Shown here piece by piece: positions 26,104 to 34,876 of a stretch of 64,000 bases of DNA. The translations under genes were made by a program, and so were the position numbers. This stretch comes from Gammaproteobacteria bacterium (GTDB lineage Bacteria > Pseudomonadota > Gammaproteobacteria > Steroidobacterales > Steroidobacteraceae): positions 1-64,000 of the forward strand of contig JANYLM010000045.1 of assembly GCA_025357835.1 (NCBI GenBank), given 5' to 3'. Each line of letters opens with the position of its first letter. The first letter of the stretch is position 1. The notes below the pieces were generated by a model. That model saw nothing but the letters and a program-made list of their open reading frames with translations. It had not been told where the DNA came from and did not search any database.

Positions 26104-28202
26104 GACTGGTTTCCCCAACTGGCGAAGTTTTTGCCTTCCGCGGCAAGTTGCATCAGTAAAGGCGCGGGCTCCCAAGCGTCCGGCTGGTAACCCTTCGCGA
26201 ATCCGCGCATAGTCCGCAGGATATTGGGTACGCCAACGCTGTCGGCGTAGAACAGCGGGCCGCCGCGAAAATCGGGAAATCCATAACCCGTCAAATACAC
26301 GACATCGATATCCGAGGCGCGCAGCGCAATGCCCTCCTCCAGAATTCGTGCGCCTTCGTTGATCAGAGAATATAGCGCACGCTGCACGATCTCCTCGTCG
26401 CTGATCTTGCGCCGAGAAATCCCTAACTTGGCGGACTCCTCCAGCACGATCGCGGTGACGGTGTCGGATGGATTCGCCGCGCGATCGCCCGCCTTGTAGT
26501 CGTACCAGCCGGCAGCGGTTTTTTGACCAAAACGGCCCAATTCGCAGATGCGATCCGGTGTCTTGGAAAAGACGCGGTTCGGATACTCGATATACAAGCG
26601 CTTGCGGATATACCAGAGAATGTCGTTTCCCGCGAGATCGCTGACCCGAAACGGCCCCATCGCAAAGCCGAACTTCTCCATCGCCTTGTCGATTTGCTGC
26701 GGCAATGCGCCCACGTCCAGCAGCAACTCCATTTGGCGGAAATACGCGTTCATCATGCGGTTGCCGATGAATCCGTCGCACACACCGGACATGACGCCGA
26801 CTTTTTTGATTTGCTTGGACACGGCCATGCTGGTTGCGACCACGTCCTTGGCGCTTTTGGCACCGCGGACGATCTCGAGCAGCTTACTGACATTCGCCGG
26901 GCTGAAGAAATGCAGCCCGATCACATCCTGCGGCCGCTGCGTGAATTGCGCGATCTTGTTCAAATCCAAGGTCGAGGTGTTCGATGCAAGGATGGCTCCG
27001 CTCTTGGCGACCTTGTCCAGCTTCTCGAATACCTGCTGCTTCACCTGCATGTCTTCGAAGACTGCCTCAATGACTAGGTCGGCGGTCTTGAGGTCGTCGT
27101 AGGACAGAGTGCCGACGATGAGCTTGATGCGTTTGTCGAATTCCTCCTCAGTGAGGCGCCCCTTCTTAAGCGTGCTTTCGTAGTTCTTCCTGACCGTGGC
27201 CAGACCCTTGTCGAGCGCCGCCTGCGTCGTCTCGAGCACCGTGACCGGGATGCCGGCGCTGGCAAAATTCATCGCGATTCCGCCGCCCATGGTGCCGGCG
27301 CCGATCACAGCCACCGACTTGATCTCCCGCAACGGGGTACTGCTCGGCACGTCGGGCACCTTGGCGGCGGCGCGCATCGCGAAGAAGGCGTGGCGCAATG
27401 CCTTGGACTGCGGAGTGTTCAATAATTCAATGAACAAAGTCTCTTCGGTTTTCATGCCCTCGTCGAAGGGCTGAAGCACGGCGGCCTCGATCGCGTCGAT
27501 GCACTTGAGCGGCGCCGGATAGTTCTTGGCGAGCGGCGCAACGGCGCCGCGAGCAAAATCCAAAAATGCCTCGGCGTTCGGAAACTCGATTTTGATGTCG
27601 CGCGCCTTTTTACACGGCAACTTCTCGGCGATGACCCGCTCGGCCAGGGCGATGGCGGCGGTCAGCACATCGGCATCGGCTGTGGCATCGAGCAATGCCG
27701 TCTTCGCCAGATCGCATGCGCTTACGGGGTTGCCGCTCACGATCATGTTCAGCGCCCGCTCCACTCCCACCAAGCGCGGCAGCCGTTGAGTACCCCCCGC
27801 GCCAGGCAAAATTCCCAGCTTGACCTCGGGCATCCCGAGCTGTGCCGCTGCGGCGGCGACTCGGTAGTGACAGGCCATGGCTAGTTCCAACCCTCCGCCC
27901 AAGGCGAGGCCGTTGATCGCCGCGACCACGGGTTTGGACGAATGTTCGGCCAGCGCAAACAAGTCTGCCAAGGAGGGGCTTGCGGACATGGCGGGCAAGC
28001 CGAACTCGCTCACATCGGCGCCGCCGCAAAACGCGCTGCCCGACCCGGCTATGACCACCGCCCGTACGGACGCATCGTTGTTGGCGCGTTCCAGGCCGTC
28101 GGCTATGGCGGTGCGCAGCCCCAGACTCAAGGCGTTCACCGGTGGATTTTTCAGAGTGATCACGGCGACAGCGCCCTGTGAAGTATAGTCAGCGAATGCC
28201 AT
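26100..28202 (-). CDS. Bifunctional enoyl-CoA hydratase / 3-hydroxyacyl-CoA dehydrogenase
   Basis: The 700-residue protein is a FadB/FadJ-type multienzyme. Residues about 1-190 are the crotonase domain (oxyanion segment [12 protein letters not shown] and [19 protein letters not shown]), residues about 290-480 the NAD-binding domain ([18 protein letters not shown]), and the rest the two 3HCDH C-terminal domains ([17 protein letters not shown]). It hydrates 2-enoyl-CoA and oxidises the 3-hydroxy product. Lacking an N-terminal isomerase signature, it is closer to the FadJ/peroxisomal MFE form. AGGAGAG precedes ATG 28202. The start codon shares a CATG with the divergent GT39 gene. Confidence 0.93.
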   Translation of the reverse strand: MAFADYTSQGAVAVITLKNPPVNALSLGLRTAIADGLERANNDASVRAVVIAGSGSAFCGGADVSEFGLPAMSASPSLADLFALAEHSSKPVVAAINGLALGGGLELAMACHYRVAAAAAQLGMPEVKLGILPGAGGTQRLPRLVGVERALNMIVSGNPVSACDLAKTALLDATADADVLTAAIALAERVIAEKLPCKKARDIKIEFPNAEAFLDFARGAVAPLAKNYPAPLKCIDAIEAAVLQPFDEGMKTEETLFIELLNTPQSKALRHAFFAMRAAAKVPDVPSSTPLREIKSVAVIGAGTMGGGIAMNFASAGIPVTVLETTQAALDKGLATVRKNYESTLKKGRLTEEEFDKRIKLIVGTLSYDDLKTADLVIEAVFEDMQVKQQVFEKLDKVAKSGAILASNTSTLDLNKIAQFTQRPQDVIGLHFFSPANVSKLLEIVRGAKSAKDVVATSMAVSKQIKKVGVMSGVCDGFIGNRMMNAYFRQMELLLDVGALPQQIDKAMEKFGFAMGPFRVSDLAGNDILWYIRKRLYIEYPNRVFSKTPDRICELGRFGQKTAAGWYDYKAGDRAANPSDTVTAIVLEESAKLGISRRKISDEEIVQRALYSLINEGARILEEGIALRASDIDVVYLTGYGFPDFRGGPLFYADSVGVPNILRTMRGFAKGYQPDAWEPAPLLMQLAAEGKNFASWGNQS

Positions 28203-30051
28203 GCGCTCTCCTGTGTGGAGCGGGAAGTATACTGCGTTGTTGAAACGGTTCCTGTCACCCATTGCTTTGATTTCGGCGGCGTTGCTGCTGACTTGGTGCG
28301 TCGGCATGCTGGCGCGCGGCTACTGGACCCCCGATGAACCGCGCGAAGCGGACATCGCCTGGCGCATGAGCTGGCAGGGGGAGAAGGCGGTCCCCTCGTT
28401 GGCTGGCGAGGCCTTCTGCGAGAAACCGCCGCTGGCCTACTGGCTCGCCGCCGTCCCCATCCGACTCATAGGGGCCCAAGCCTGGGCGGCACGACTGCCC
28501 AATCTGCTATACGCCATGATTACCGCGCTGGGCGTGGGCTTACTGGCACGACGCAGCGCTGGTGGCTTCGCGGCGGGGGTGGGCGCGGCCGCTGTCAGCA
28601 CTTTTCTGCTCTCGTACCAGGTCGCCATCTGGCTTGCCACGGATGCGCCGTTGCTCGCCGCCGTCTCGATAGCGCTCTTGGGTGCCTACCGCGGCTTCTA
28701 TGCGACGGAATCTCGCGATCGCTTGCTGGGCTATCTATTGATGCACGCTGCTTTGGGGCTGGGTTTTCTCTGCAAGAGCGCCGTCGCCTGGATGGTACCG
28801 GCGATGGCCATCGTGTCGCTGGCTATCTGGGAGAGGCGCTGGCGCGAACTCCTCCGTTGGGAACTGTACCTAGGGTTGCTGCTGCAGGCCGCGATGATTC
28901 TCACCTGGATCGGGTTCGTCTATCTGGGGCCGGACGGCGTCGCTCATTTGAAAGTATTTTTCTGGAATAATTTAGTCGGCCGCTTCACGCGAATCGATGC
29001 GCCGAATGAATTGCAATACGCGACTGCGCATCGCAACACTCCGGGGAAGTATCTGATCGAGTTGCCGATGTACTTAGCCCCTTGGACCTTGCTGGTCATT
29101 GCCGCCTTGCGCCGCGCGTGGCTGCAGCGCAGGACTCCGCTCGACGGCTATCGCCCGGTGCGCTTCGCACTGGCTGCCTCATTGCCGTCACTGGTTATCC
29201 TCTCGATGGCGGCGACAGCCCGCAACATTTATTTCGCACCGGCGCTCCCGGGCGTCGCTTTGCTGCTGGCCTGGTGGGCGCGAGAAGCATCGGCGAGCCC
29301 CGATCGCTGGGACGTACGGGCATTGCGCGCGACCGCCGCGCTGCTGATGCTGGGTGTAATCGCCTTTGCAGCCGCTTTGGGCATGATAGGTGCGGACGCC
29401 TGGAATAGCATGAACTCGCGCACTGACTTCGTGTTGATTTCCGCGGTCGGACTGATCGTCGCCACGTCGTTCGCGGTGCGCGCGTGGGCGGTGGCGCGAA
29501 ATCAGGTGCTGCGTGCCCAGTGGTCGCTGTTCTTGGCGTACTGCACATTACTCGTGGGACCTGCATCACAGGTGTACACCCAAGTCGACACCTGGCAGGA
29601 CCTGGCGTCGATCGCCCGCGCCATGGAGCGCGACGCTGCGGGCAAGCCTTTGATTCTATTCGCACCGGATGAAACGACGCGGGCGATTATAGACATGTAC
29701 GCACGAACCACCGTCGACCTAATACCCGGACCCATCGACGCGGCCGCCATCGAGCGCCTGAGAACCGATGCGCAAGCCGCACCGCAAAGTCTCGTCGTCG
29801 TCCAATTACCCGGTCGCGGGCAATTGCGCGGGGCCTTGAGCTCTCCGGCGCAGCGGCTCGCTCGCTTGTTCGGACTACGGCGAGACGGATCGGCGCAATT
29901 GCCGGACGCCGCGCCGCGGCTACCATGGGCGGACGCGGCGCAATTGCAGCTGGCGAGAAGCTACTTCCTGCCCAATGGCCGCCGCTACGCTCTGCTGGAA
30001 TTGCAGCCGAAGCCCACGGCGCCGCTAGTTGAGCCGCGGGGCTCCGAGTAG
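28201..30051 (+). CDS. GT39-type membrane glycosyltransferase (ArnT/PMT-like)
   Basis: The 616-residue protein has about 11-12 membrane helices and the GT39/GT83 signature: the first periplasmic loop with YWTPDEPREADIAWRM (a conserved acidic DEP motif), EKPPLAYWLAAVP and RLPNLLYAM. The C-terminal 150 residues are a soluble domain. Such enzymes use polyprenyl-phosphate sugars as donors, e.g. ArnT (aminoarabinose onto lipid A). No arn genes are near, so the acceptor is unknown. The ATG at 28201 overlaps the divergent fadB-like start; TTG 28237, after GGGAAG, would leave 34 bases between them. The last 27 bases overlap glgA. Confidence 0.83.
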   Translation: MRSPVWSGKYTALLKRFLSPIALISAALLLTWCVGMLARGYWTPDEPREADIAWRMSWQGEKAVPSLAGEAFCEKPPLAYWLAAVPIRLIGAQAWAARLPNLLYAMITALGVGLLARRSAGGFAAGVGAAAVSTFLLSYQVAIWLATDAPLLAAVSIALLGAYRGFYATESRDRLLGYLLMHAALGLGFLCKSAVAWMVPAMAIVSLAIWERRWRELLRWELYLGLLLQAAMILTWIGFVYLGPDGVAHLKVFFWNNLVGRFTRIDAPNELQYATAHRNTPGKYLIELPMYLAPWTLLVIAALRRAWLQRRTPLDGYRPVRFALAASLPSLVILSMAATARNIYFAPALPGVALLLAWWAREASASPDRWDVRALRATAALLMLGVIAFAAALGMIGADAWNSMNSRTDFVLISAVGLIVATSFAVRAWAVARNQVLRAQWSLFLAYCTLLVGPASQVYTQVDTWQDLASIARAMERDAAGKPLILFAPDETTRAIIDMYARTTVDLIPGPIDAAAIERLRTDAQAAPQSLVVVQLPGRGQLRGALSSPAQRLARLFGLRRDGSAQLPDAAPRLPWADAAQLQLARSYFLPNGRRYALLELQPKPTAPLVEPRGSE

Positions 30052-31497
30052 CTCTCGATAAAGCGAATCGTACTGGACGATCTGTCGAGCCCATGAAAAA
30101 TCCTGGGCCATGGCATTTTGCATCAACCGTTGCCAATTCTTCGGAACGGCATACCAATCGAGCACGGTTCCGATGGCCCAGCGCACGGCAGGGGCGTCGT
30201 AATCATTGAACACGCACCCGGTGCCCCTCCCACTTGCGGGATCGAAATGTTGCACGGAATCCGCCAGGCCACCGGTGTTACGCACGATGGGTATGGTGCC
30301 GTAGCGCAGGCTGTACATCTGATTCAAACCGCAGGGCTCGTAGCGTGACGGCATGAGGAAAATGTCGCTGCCCGCCTCGATCAGATGAGCGAGAGATTCA
30401 TCGTATCCTGAGCGAAACGCCACGCGTCCCGGGAAGCGCTGCGCCAGTCCCTCAAAGAACGTCACATATCGAGGATCGCCGCTGCCGAGTACCACCAAGC
30501 CGAAATCCCGCTCTAGCAGCAGGCTGGGCAAGGCGTCGAATAGTAAATCGATGCCCTTCTGTTCCGCGAGGCGAGTCACCATACCCATTAACGGCGTCGA
30601 CACCGCCCCGTCCAAGTGAGTGGCCGAGATCAACTCTTGCTTGTTGGTTTGCTTACCGCGCAAGTCCTGAGGCCCAAAATGCGTCGTCAAGTGCGGATCG
30701 TGCCGCGGATCCCAATCTCGGTAGTCGACCCCGTTCAATATCCCGACTACTCCGTCCTTGCGCGCCCGTAGCGTCGCCTGCATACCCATGCCGAGCGGTC
30801 CCTGGCAGATTTCTCGCGCATAAGTCGGGCTAACGGTGGTCACCCGATCGGCAAATCGAATGCCGGTTTTCAAGGAATTGATGACCCCATGCGCCAGATC
30901 GTTGGCGTCGAGCCGCGCCTCGGCTCCGCCCAACCCCAAATCGGCCACCGCAGCCCCCGGCATTACCCCCTGATAGCCGATGTTGTGAATGGTCAATACC
31001 GACCGCGCAGGCGCCAGCACGGGGTCCGACGAATAAAGCGTCTTCAGATACAGCGGCAGGAATGCCGTATGCCAATCGTTGCAGTGGAAAATATCCGGCG
31101 CCAGGCCAAGGCGCCGGCAGCTCTCGAGAGCCGCGCGGCTGAACAGCAAGAAGCGCCGATGCTCGTCCGGGTCGCTGGTGTAAAAGTCGGCGCGATCGTA
31201 CAGCGCGGGACAATCGATGAAGTACATCGCGATGTCCGTGCCGGGGAATCTGGTCGTTTGCAGAGAGAAGAAGTATTCCGTGCTGCCGATGGCCAGCGGG
31301 ACTTGTTGCACGCCGCGGACAGGTTGCAGCTCCGGGTGTGCCGCGCGAACCACGGAGTACAGCGGCATGAAGGCATGCACTTCATGACCCCGCCGCCGCA
31401 GGTTCTGCAACAAAGCACCGGCGACATCTGCGAGCCCGCCTGTCTTTGCGTACGGCAAGATCTCCGAACTTAAGACACACAGCTTCAATGCCGACAT
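30025..31497 (-). CDS. glgA: Glycogen synthase GlgA
   Basis: GlgA adds ADP-glucose to the growing alpha-1,4-glucan. The 490-residue protein has the GT5 donor motif KTGGLADVAG near residue 18, the FHCNDWHTA and TIHNIGYQG segments, and the C-terminal catalytic SRYEPCGLNQMYSLRYGT plus NTGGLADSV. Length and motifs are typical. It diverges from glgC across 119 bases, so both glycogen genes probably share a control region. No clear Shine-Dalgarno precedes the ATG. Its 3' end overlaps the convergent GT39 gene by 27 bases. Confidence 0.95.
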   Translation of the reverse strand: MSALKLCVLSSEILPYAKTGGLADVAGALLQNLRRRGHEVHAFMPLYSVVRAAHPELQPVRGVQQVPLAIGSTEYFFSLQTTRFPGTDIAMYFIDCPALYDRADFYTSDPDEHRRFLLFSRAALESCRRLGLAPDIFHCNDWHTAFLPLYLKTLYSSDPVLAPARSVLTIHNIGYQGVMPGAAVADLGLGGAEARLDANDLAHGVINSLKTGIRFADRVTTVSPTYAREICQGPLGMGMQATLRARKDGVVGILNGVDYRDWDPRHDPHLTTHFGPQDLRGKQTNKQELISATHLDGAVSTPLMGMVTRLAEQKGIDLLFDALPSLLLERDFGLVVLGSGDPRYVTFFEGLAQRFPGRVAFRSGYDESLAHLIEAGSDIFLMPSRYEPCGLNQMYSLRYGTIPIVRNTGGLADSVQHFDPASGRGTGCVFNDYDAPAVRWAIGTVLDWYAVPKNWQRLMQNAMAQDFSWARQIVQYDSLYRELLGAPRLN

Positions 31498-31616
31498 AAT
31501 CGGCAGTCTAGCAAAGGCATCAACGACATCGAGAGAAATTGCAGGCGCATGCCGAGTGTGGCAGGCTGGGATTGCGCTCTAGGCCGATTCGATTGCTCAC
31601 TGTGGTCAGGAGAGGT

Positions 31617-32894
31617 ATGCGACACGCTGCTCGTAATAACACTGGACGTTACGTCAGCCGTTTGACGAGCGGCACCCTGGCGGTGGTCATGGCGGGGGGG
31701 CGCGGTGAACGTCTCAAAGCGCTTACCCAGCACCGCTGCAAGCCGGCGACGCCCTTCGGCGGCAAGTTCCGGATCATCGATTTCGTGCTGTCGAATTGCG
31801 TCAATTCCGGAATCCGGCAAATCGCGGTGCTGACTCAGTACAAGGCGCAATCGTTGATTCAGCACATTCAGCGCGGCTGGAGCTATCTGCGCGGTGAGCT
31901 CGGTGAATTCGTGGAGCTGATTCCGGCGCAACAGCAGATCGGCACGCACTGGTACCGCGGCACCGCCGACTCTGTATACCAGAATCTGGACTTCATTCGC
32001 TCGCACCACCCGACCCATGTGCTGATCCTGGCGGGCGATCATATTTACAAAATGGACTACGGCCCGATGATCGCGTACCACGAACAATGCGAGGCCGACA
32101 TCACCGTCGGCGTCGTGGACGTGCCCTTGGACCGCGCCAATGAATTCGGCATCTTGACCACCGACGACACCAATCGCGTCACCAAATTCGCTGAGAAACC
32201 GCAAAACCCGGATCCCATCATCGGACAGGAGAATTTGGCGCGCGCATCCATGGGTATTTACGTGATCGGTATGGACCGCTTGGAGAAAATGTTGACCGAT
32301 GATGCGGCCAATGAATCCAGCAATCACGATTTCGGCAAAAACATCATTCCTCCCGCCATTGTTTCTTTGCGGGTGTTTGCCTATCCCTTCCATGATGTCG
32401 AGACCCGCGCCCAGAATTATTGGCGCGACGTGGGCAATGTCGATGCGCTGTACGAAGCCAACATGGAATTGGTGGCACTCAACCCGGAACTGAATATCTA
32501 CGATCATCAGTGGCCGATCTGGACCTACCAGGCGCAGCAGCCACCCGCCAAATTCGTGCTGGACGAAGAAGGCCGGCGCGGTATGGCCGTCAACTCCATG
32601 GTCGCCGGCGGCTGCATCATCTCCGGTGCCTATGTGAAGGAGTCTCTGCTGTCGAATGACGTACGCATCGAAGACAGCAGCACCATCGAGAGTTCTGTCC
32701 TGTTGCCGGGCGTGACCATCGGCCGTCGCTGCAAGATCAAACGCTGTGTTCTCGATGAGAACTGCGTGATTCCCGACGACACGCAGATCGGTCAGGACCA
32801 CGCTCTCGACCAGAAGCGCTTCTTCGTGACCAAGCGCGGCGTGGTGTTGGTAACCCAGGACATGCTGCGAGCACCGGAGCGCAGTAAAACCTAG
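31617..32894 (+). CDS. glgC: Glucose-1-phosphate adenylyltransferase GlgC
   Basis: GlgC makes ADP-glucose from ATP and glucose-1-phosphate, the committed step of glycogen synthesis. The 425-residue protein carries the nucleotide loop VMAGGRGERLKALT with RCKPATPFGGKFRIIDF, the catalytic WYRGTADSVYQN and LAGDHIYKMDY, and a C-terminal left-handed beta-helix (hexapeptide-like VRIEDSSTIESSVLLPGVTIG). ATG 31617 is favoured by AGGAGAGGT directly upstream, over an earlier in-frame ATG at 31539 with no family match. Residues 1-15 hold basic amino acids resembling the allosteric activator site. Confidence 0.95.
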   Translation: MRHAARNNTGRYVSRLTSGTLAVVMAGGRGERLKALTQHRCKPATPFGGKFRIIDFVLSNCVNSGIRQIAVLTQYKAQSLIQHIQRGWSYLRGELGEFVELIPAQQQIGTHWYRGTADSVYQNLDFIRSHHPTHVLILAGDHIYKMDYGPMIAYHEQCEADITVGVVDVPLDRANEFGILTTDDTNRVTKFAEKPQNPDPIIGQENLARASMGIYVIGMDRLEKMLTDDAANESSNHDFGKNIIPPAIVSLRVFAYPFHDVETRAQNYWRDVGNVDALYEANMELVALNPELNIYDHQWPIWTYQAQQPPAKFVLDEEGRRGMAVNSMVAGGCIISGAYVKESLLSNDVRIEDSSTIESSVLLPGVTIGRRCKIKRCVLDENCVIPDDTQIGQDHALDQKRFFVTKRGVVLVTQDMLRAPERSKT

Positions 32895-32989
32895 CCCGCC
32901 CCCGCAAGCACTTAATTCGCTGCCGCATCGCGGCGCACACTTGCGGCAAGCGTCTCGAGGGCGCGCGCCAAACGCGTGCCCAACGTCGG

Positions 32990-34057
32990 TCAAACACTTC
33001 GCGCGCGCAATTTCAAATCGGACCACGCTGTGATCACGCTGCGCGTTTCGATTCCCAGCATATCGGGCTCTCCCGCTACTTGACCGCACAGGAGTTTCAC
33101 GTCCGCTCCCGCCGTGCCCCAGGGCCGATATAGCGACGACGATGCCTTGCCGAACAGCACGACCAGCGGGCAGCCCACCGCGGCGGCGGCATGCGCGGGC
33201 CCCGAATCGACTGTAATCAGACCATCTGCGTGCGCCAGCAATGCCAGCAGCCGCGGAATCGGCAAATCGTCGGCGGCATTGTACAAGCGCTCAATGTTCG
33301 CCAGCGCCGCAACTTCCTGGTTCAGCGCGTATTCGGGTCTCGTGCCCAGGAGCACAATGGCATGATCCGGGCACTGCAGCCGCACATGTCGCAAGACCTC
33401 GGCCCAGCGCTCGTTAGGCCAGTACTTGTTATTGACCGCGAAGCGGCGCAGTCCGCGCCGCATGGTGCGCTTGTTGCCGACCTGAACCAGGACCAGGGGC
33501 GCCGCCCACAGACCGCTCGCGCGCAGCCACACCTCGAGATCGATTCGCTGCCGTTCGCTGACCTGCAGATAACACCCCGGCGTCACCGCCTCTACATCCG
33601 CGTCGCGGAACTGCGCGGTGGTGGGTCCGATGCCCGCCGCTGCGGTGATCGCAGCCGGCATGATTTGCGCAAGACGCCTCCATTGCTCCGTCGCATGTTC
33701 GCCGGGCAATAGGGGGTGATTCCTTACATCAACAATGTATTCCTCGGGAATTCCAGCGCGCGCCAGCAGGGGCCGCGCCGCATCGCTACCGTCACAGAAC
33801 CAGGTCGGGCCCAAGCCGCGTTCGCGCAAGCGCCTCACCACTTGCCGTTGATCCGCGCTCAGCCAGTACGGAGTCTTGCGGCTGCGCACGCTCCATATCT
33901 CGCCCACTCCAGGCTGCTCGCCCAGCAGCGGTTCACTCCAGGGGCCCGAGGTGACGATATCCACCGGGGCATGAAACCGCGCATGCAGCACGCGGATCAA
34001 CGCGGTGAACAAGACCATGTCGCCGAAGGCGCCGCATCGTACTGCCAGCGGCCGCAT
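32990..34057 (-). CDS. GT9 family glycosyltransferase (heptosyltransferase-like)
   Basis: The 355-residue protein matches the ADP-heptose:LPS heptosyltransferase family (GT9, GT-B fold). It shows the N-terminal RCGAFGDMVLFTALIRVLH pattern (usual GALGDVVL), the mid segment VLVQVGNKRTMRRGLRRFAVNNKYWP, and the donor-binding site LITVDSGPAHAAAAVGCPLVVLFG. The typical LPS neighbours are not here, so substrate specificity remains open; a role in LPS core or another surface glycan is likely. ATG 34057 is used; the codon before it is an in-frame TTG. Confidence 0.85.
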   Translation of the reverse strand: MRPLAVRCGAFGDMVLFTALIRVLHARFHAPVDIVTSGPWSEPLLGEQPGVGEIWSVRSRKTPYWLSADQRQVVRRLRERGLGPTWFCDGSDAARPLLARAGIPEEYIVDVRNHPLLPGEHATEQWRRLAQIMPAAITAAAGIGPTTAQFRDADVEAVTPGCYLQVSERQRIDLEVWLRASGLWAAPLVLVQVGNKRTMRRGLRRFAVNNKYWPNERWAEVLRHVRLQCPDHAIVLLGTRPEYALNQEVAALANIERLYNAADDLPIPRLLALLAHADGLITVDSGPAHAAAAVGCPLVVLFGKASSSLYRPWGTAGADVKLLCGQVAGEPDMLGIETRSVITAWSDLKLRARSV

Positions 34058-34193
34058 CAAACGCTGGGTACCGGAAACGAAGACTTAAGGAACACGAACT
34101 CTCCGAAGGGCGGGAAGGCTGGCTCGCCAGTATAATTGATCGTCGCCGCCAGGGAGCCGGCCTGAAGACCAGGGTATCTCGGAAAGAATTGCG

Positions 34194-34793
34194 ATGAAAA
34201 CGGCCGTGAATATCGCCACACAGATCAAACGGCTGCTGGAGACAATGCAGCAGCCGGCACTCGCTCCATTTCTGGCGGATTGGCCGCACACTTGCCGACT
34301 GCGCTCGATTCCGCCCTCCGCTTTGCCGGTGTTGCGCTGGCTCTTGTCGATAGCCGGCGACACGACGGCGTTCGGTGGTGATTTGGTGACCGCCCTGTGT
34401 CGGGCCGCGCCGTCGCTGGCCTGGCACCAAACCTATTCCGCGGAAGATCTCGATCCAGCCTTTCTCAGCAACTATGGATGGAGCGAAATCCTCGGCGGGA
34501 ATGGTCCCTTGGAGAGTGAGCGTATGGCCTGCGGGTTTCTGATCCTGGGCCCCTCCACCCACTATCCCCGTCACCGTCACGAAGCCGAGGAAATGTACCT
34601 GCCGCTAAGCGGCACGGCGGCTTGGCAGCAAGGCGACGGGGTGTGGCGGGAACGAACGCCGGGAACATCGATTCATCACGCCGCCGACGAACCCCACGCC
34701 ATGCGTACCGGCCACAGCCCGCTGCTGGCGCTATACCTCTGGCGCGGCGCCAACATCGCGCAGAAGGCGCAGCTCGACGCCGTCGAAACATGA
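34194..34793 (+). CDS. DMSP-lyase-type cupin (DddL/DddQ-like)
   Basis: The 199-residue protein has an N-terminal helical part (about 1-95) and a C-terminal cupin. The metal site matches the dimethylsulfoniopropionate lyase family: HYPRHRHEAEEMYLPLSG carries the two His, Glu and Tyr ligands/base, and a second His lies in DEPHAMRTGHSPLLALYLWRG. True DddL/DddQ enzymes cleave DMSP into dimethyl sulfide and acrylate. Terrestrial relatives of this family exist with uncertain activity, so lyase function is plausible but not shown. A GAAAGAA sequence precedes the ATG. No acrylate-utilisation genes are adjacent. Confidence 0.78.
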   Translation: MKTAVNIATQIKRLLETMQQPALAPFLADWPHTCRLRSIPPSALPVLRWLLSIAGDTTAFGGDLVTALCRAAPSLAWHQTYSAEDLDPAFLSNYGWSEILGGNGPLESERMACGFLILGPSTHYPRHRHEAEEMYLPLSGTAAWQQGDGVWRERTPGTSIHHAADEPHAMRTGHSPLLALYLWRGANIAQKAQLDAVET

Positions 34794-34876
34794 GCCCGCG
34801 GCGACGCTGCAATCCTGACAAGGCGCCTTCTCAGTGGTAATGTCCTGCATCCGTTTCGACCAGATAGGTTCCCTGC

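Noticed and set aside
24925-26781. 618-codon minus-strand frame taken as one thiolase with a 226-residue N-terminal extension
   Set aside because: The first 226 codons are an alternate frame of the FadB-like gene on the same strand; thiolase homology begins exactly at ATG 26103, which overlaps the FadB-like stop by ATGA.
31485-33089. 534-codon minus-strand frame opposite glgC
   Set aside because: It is an antisense frame of a strongly conserved gene, has no signal or family motif, and arises from GC-rich codon bias.
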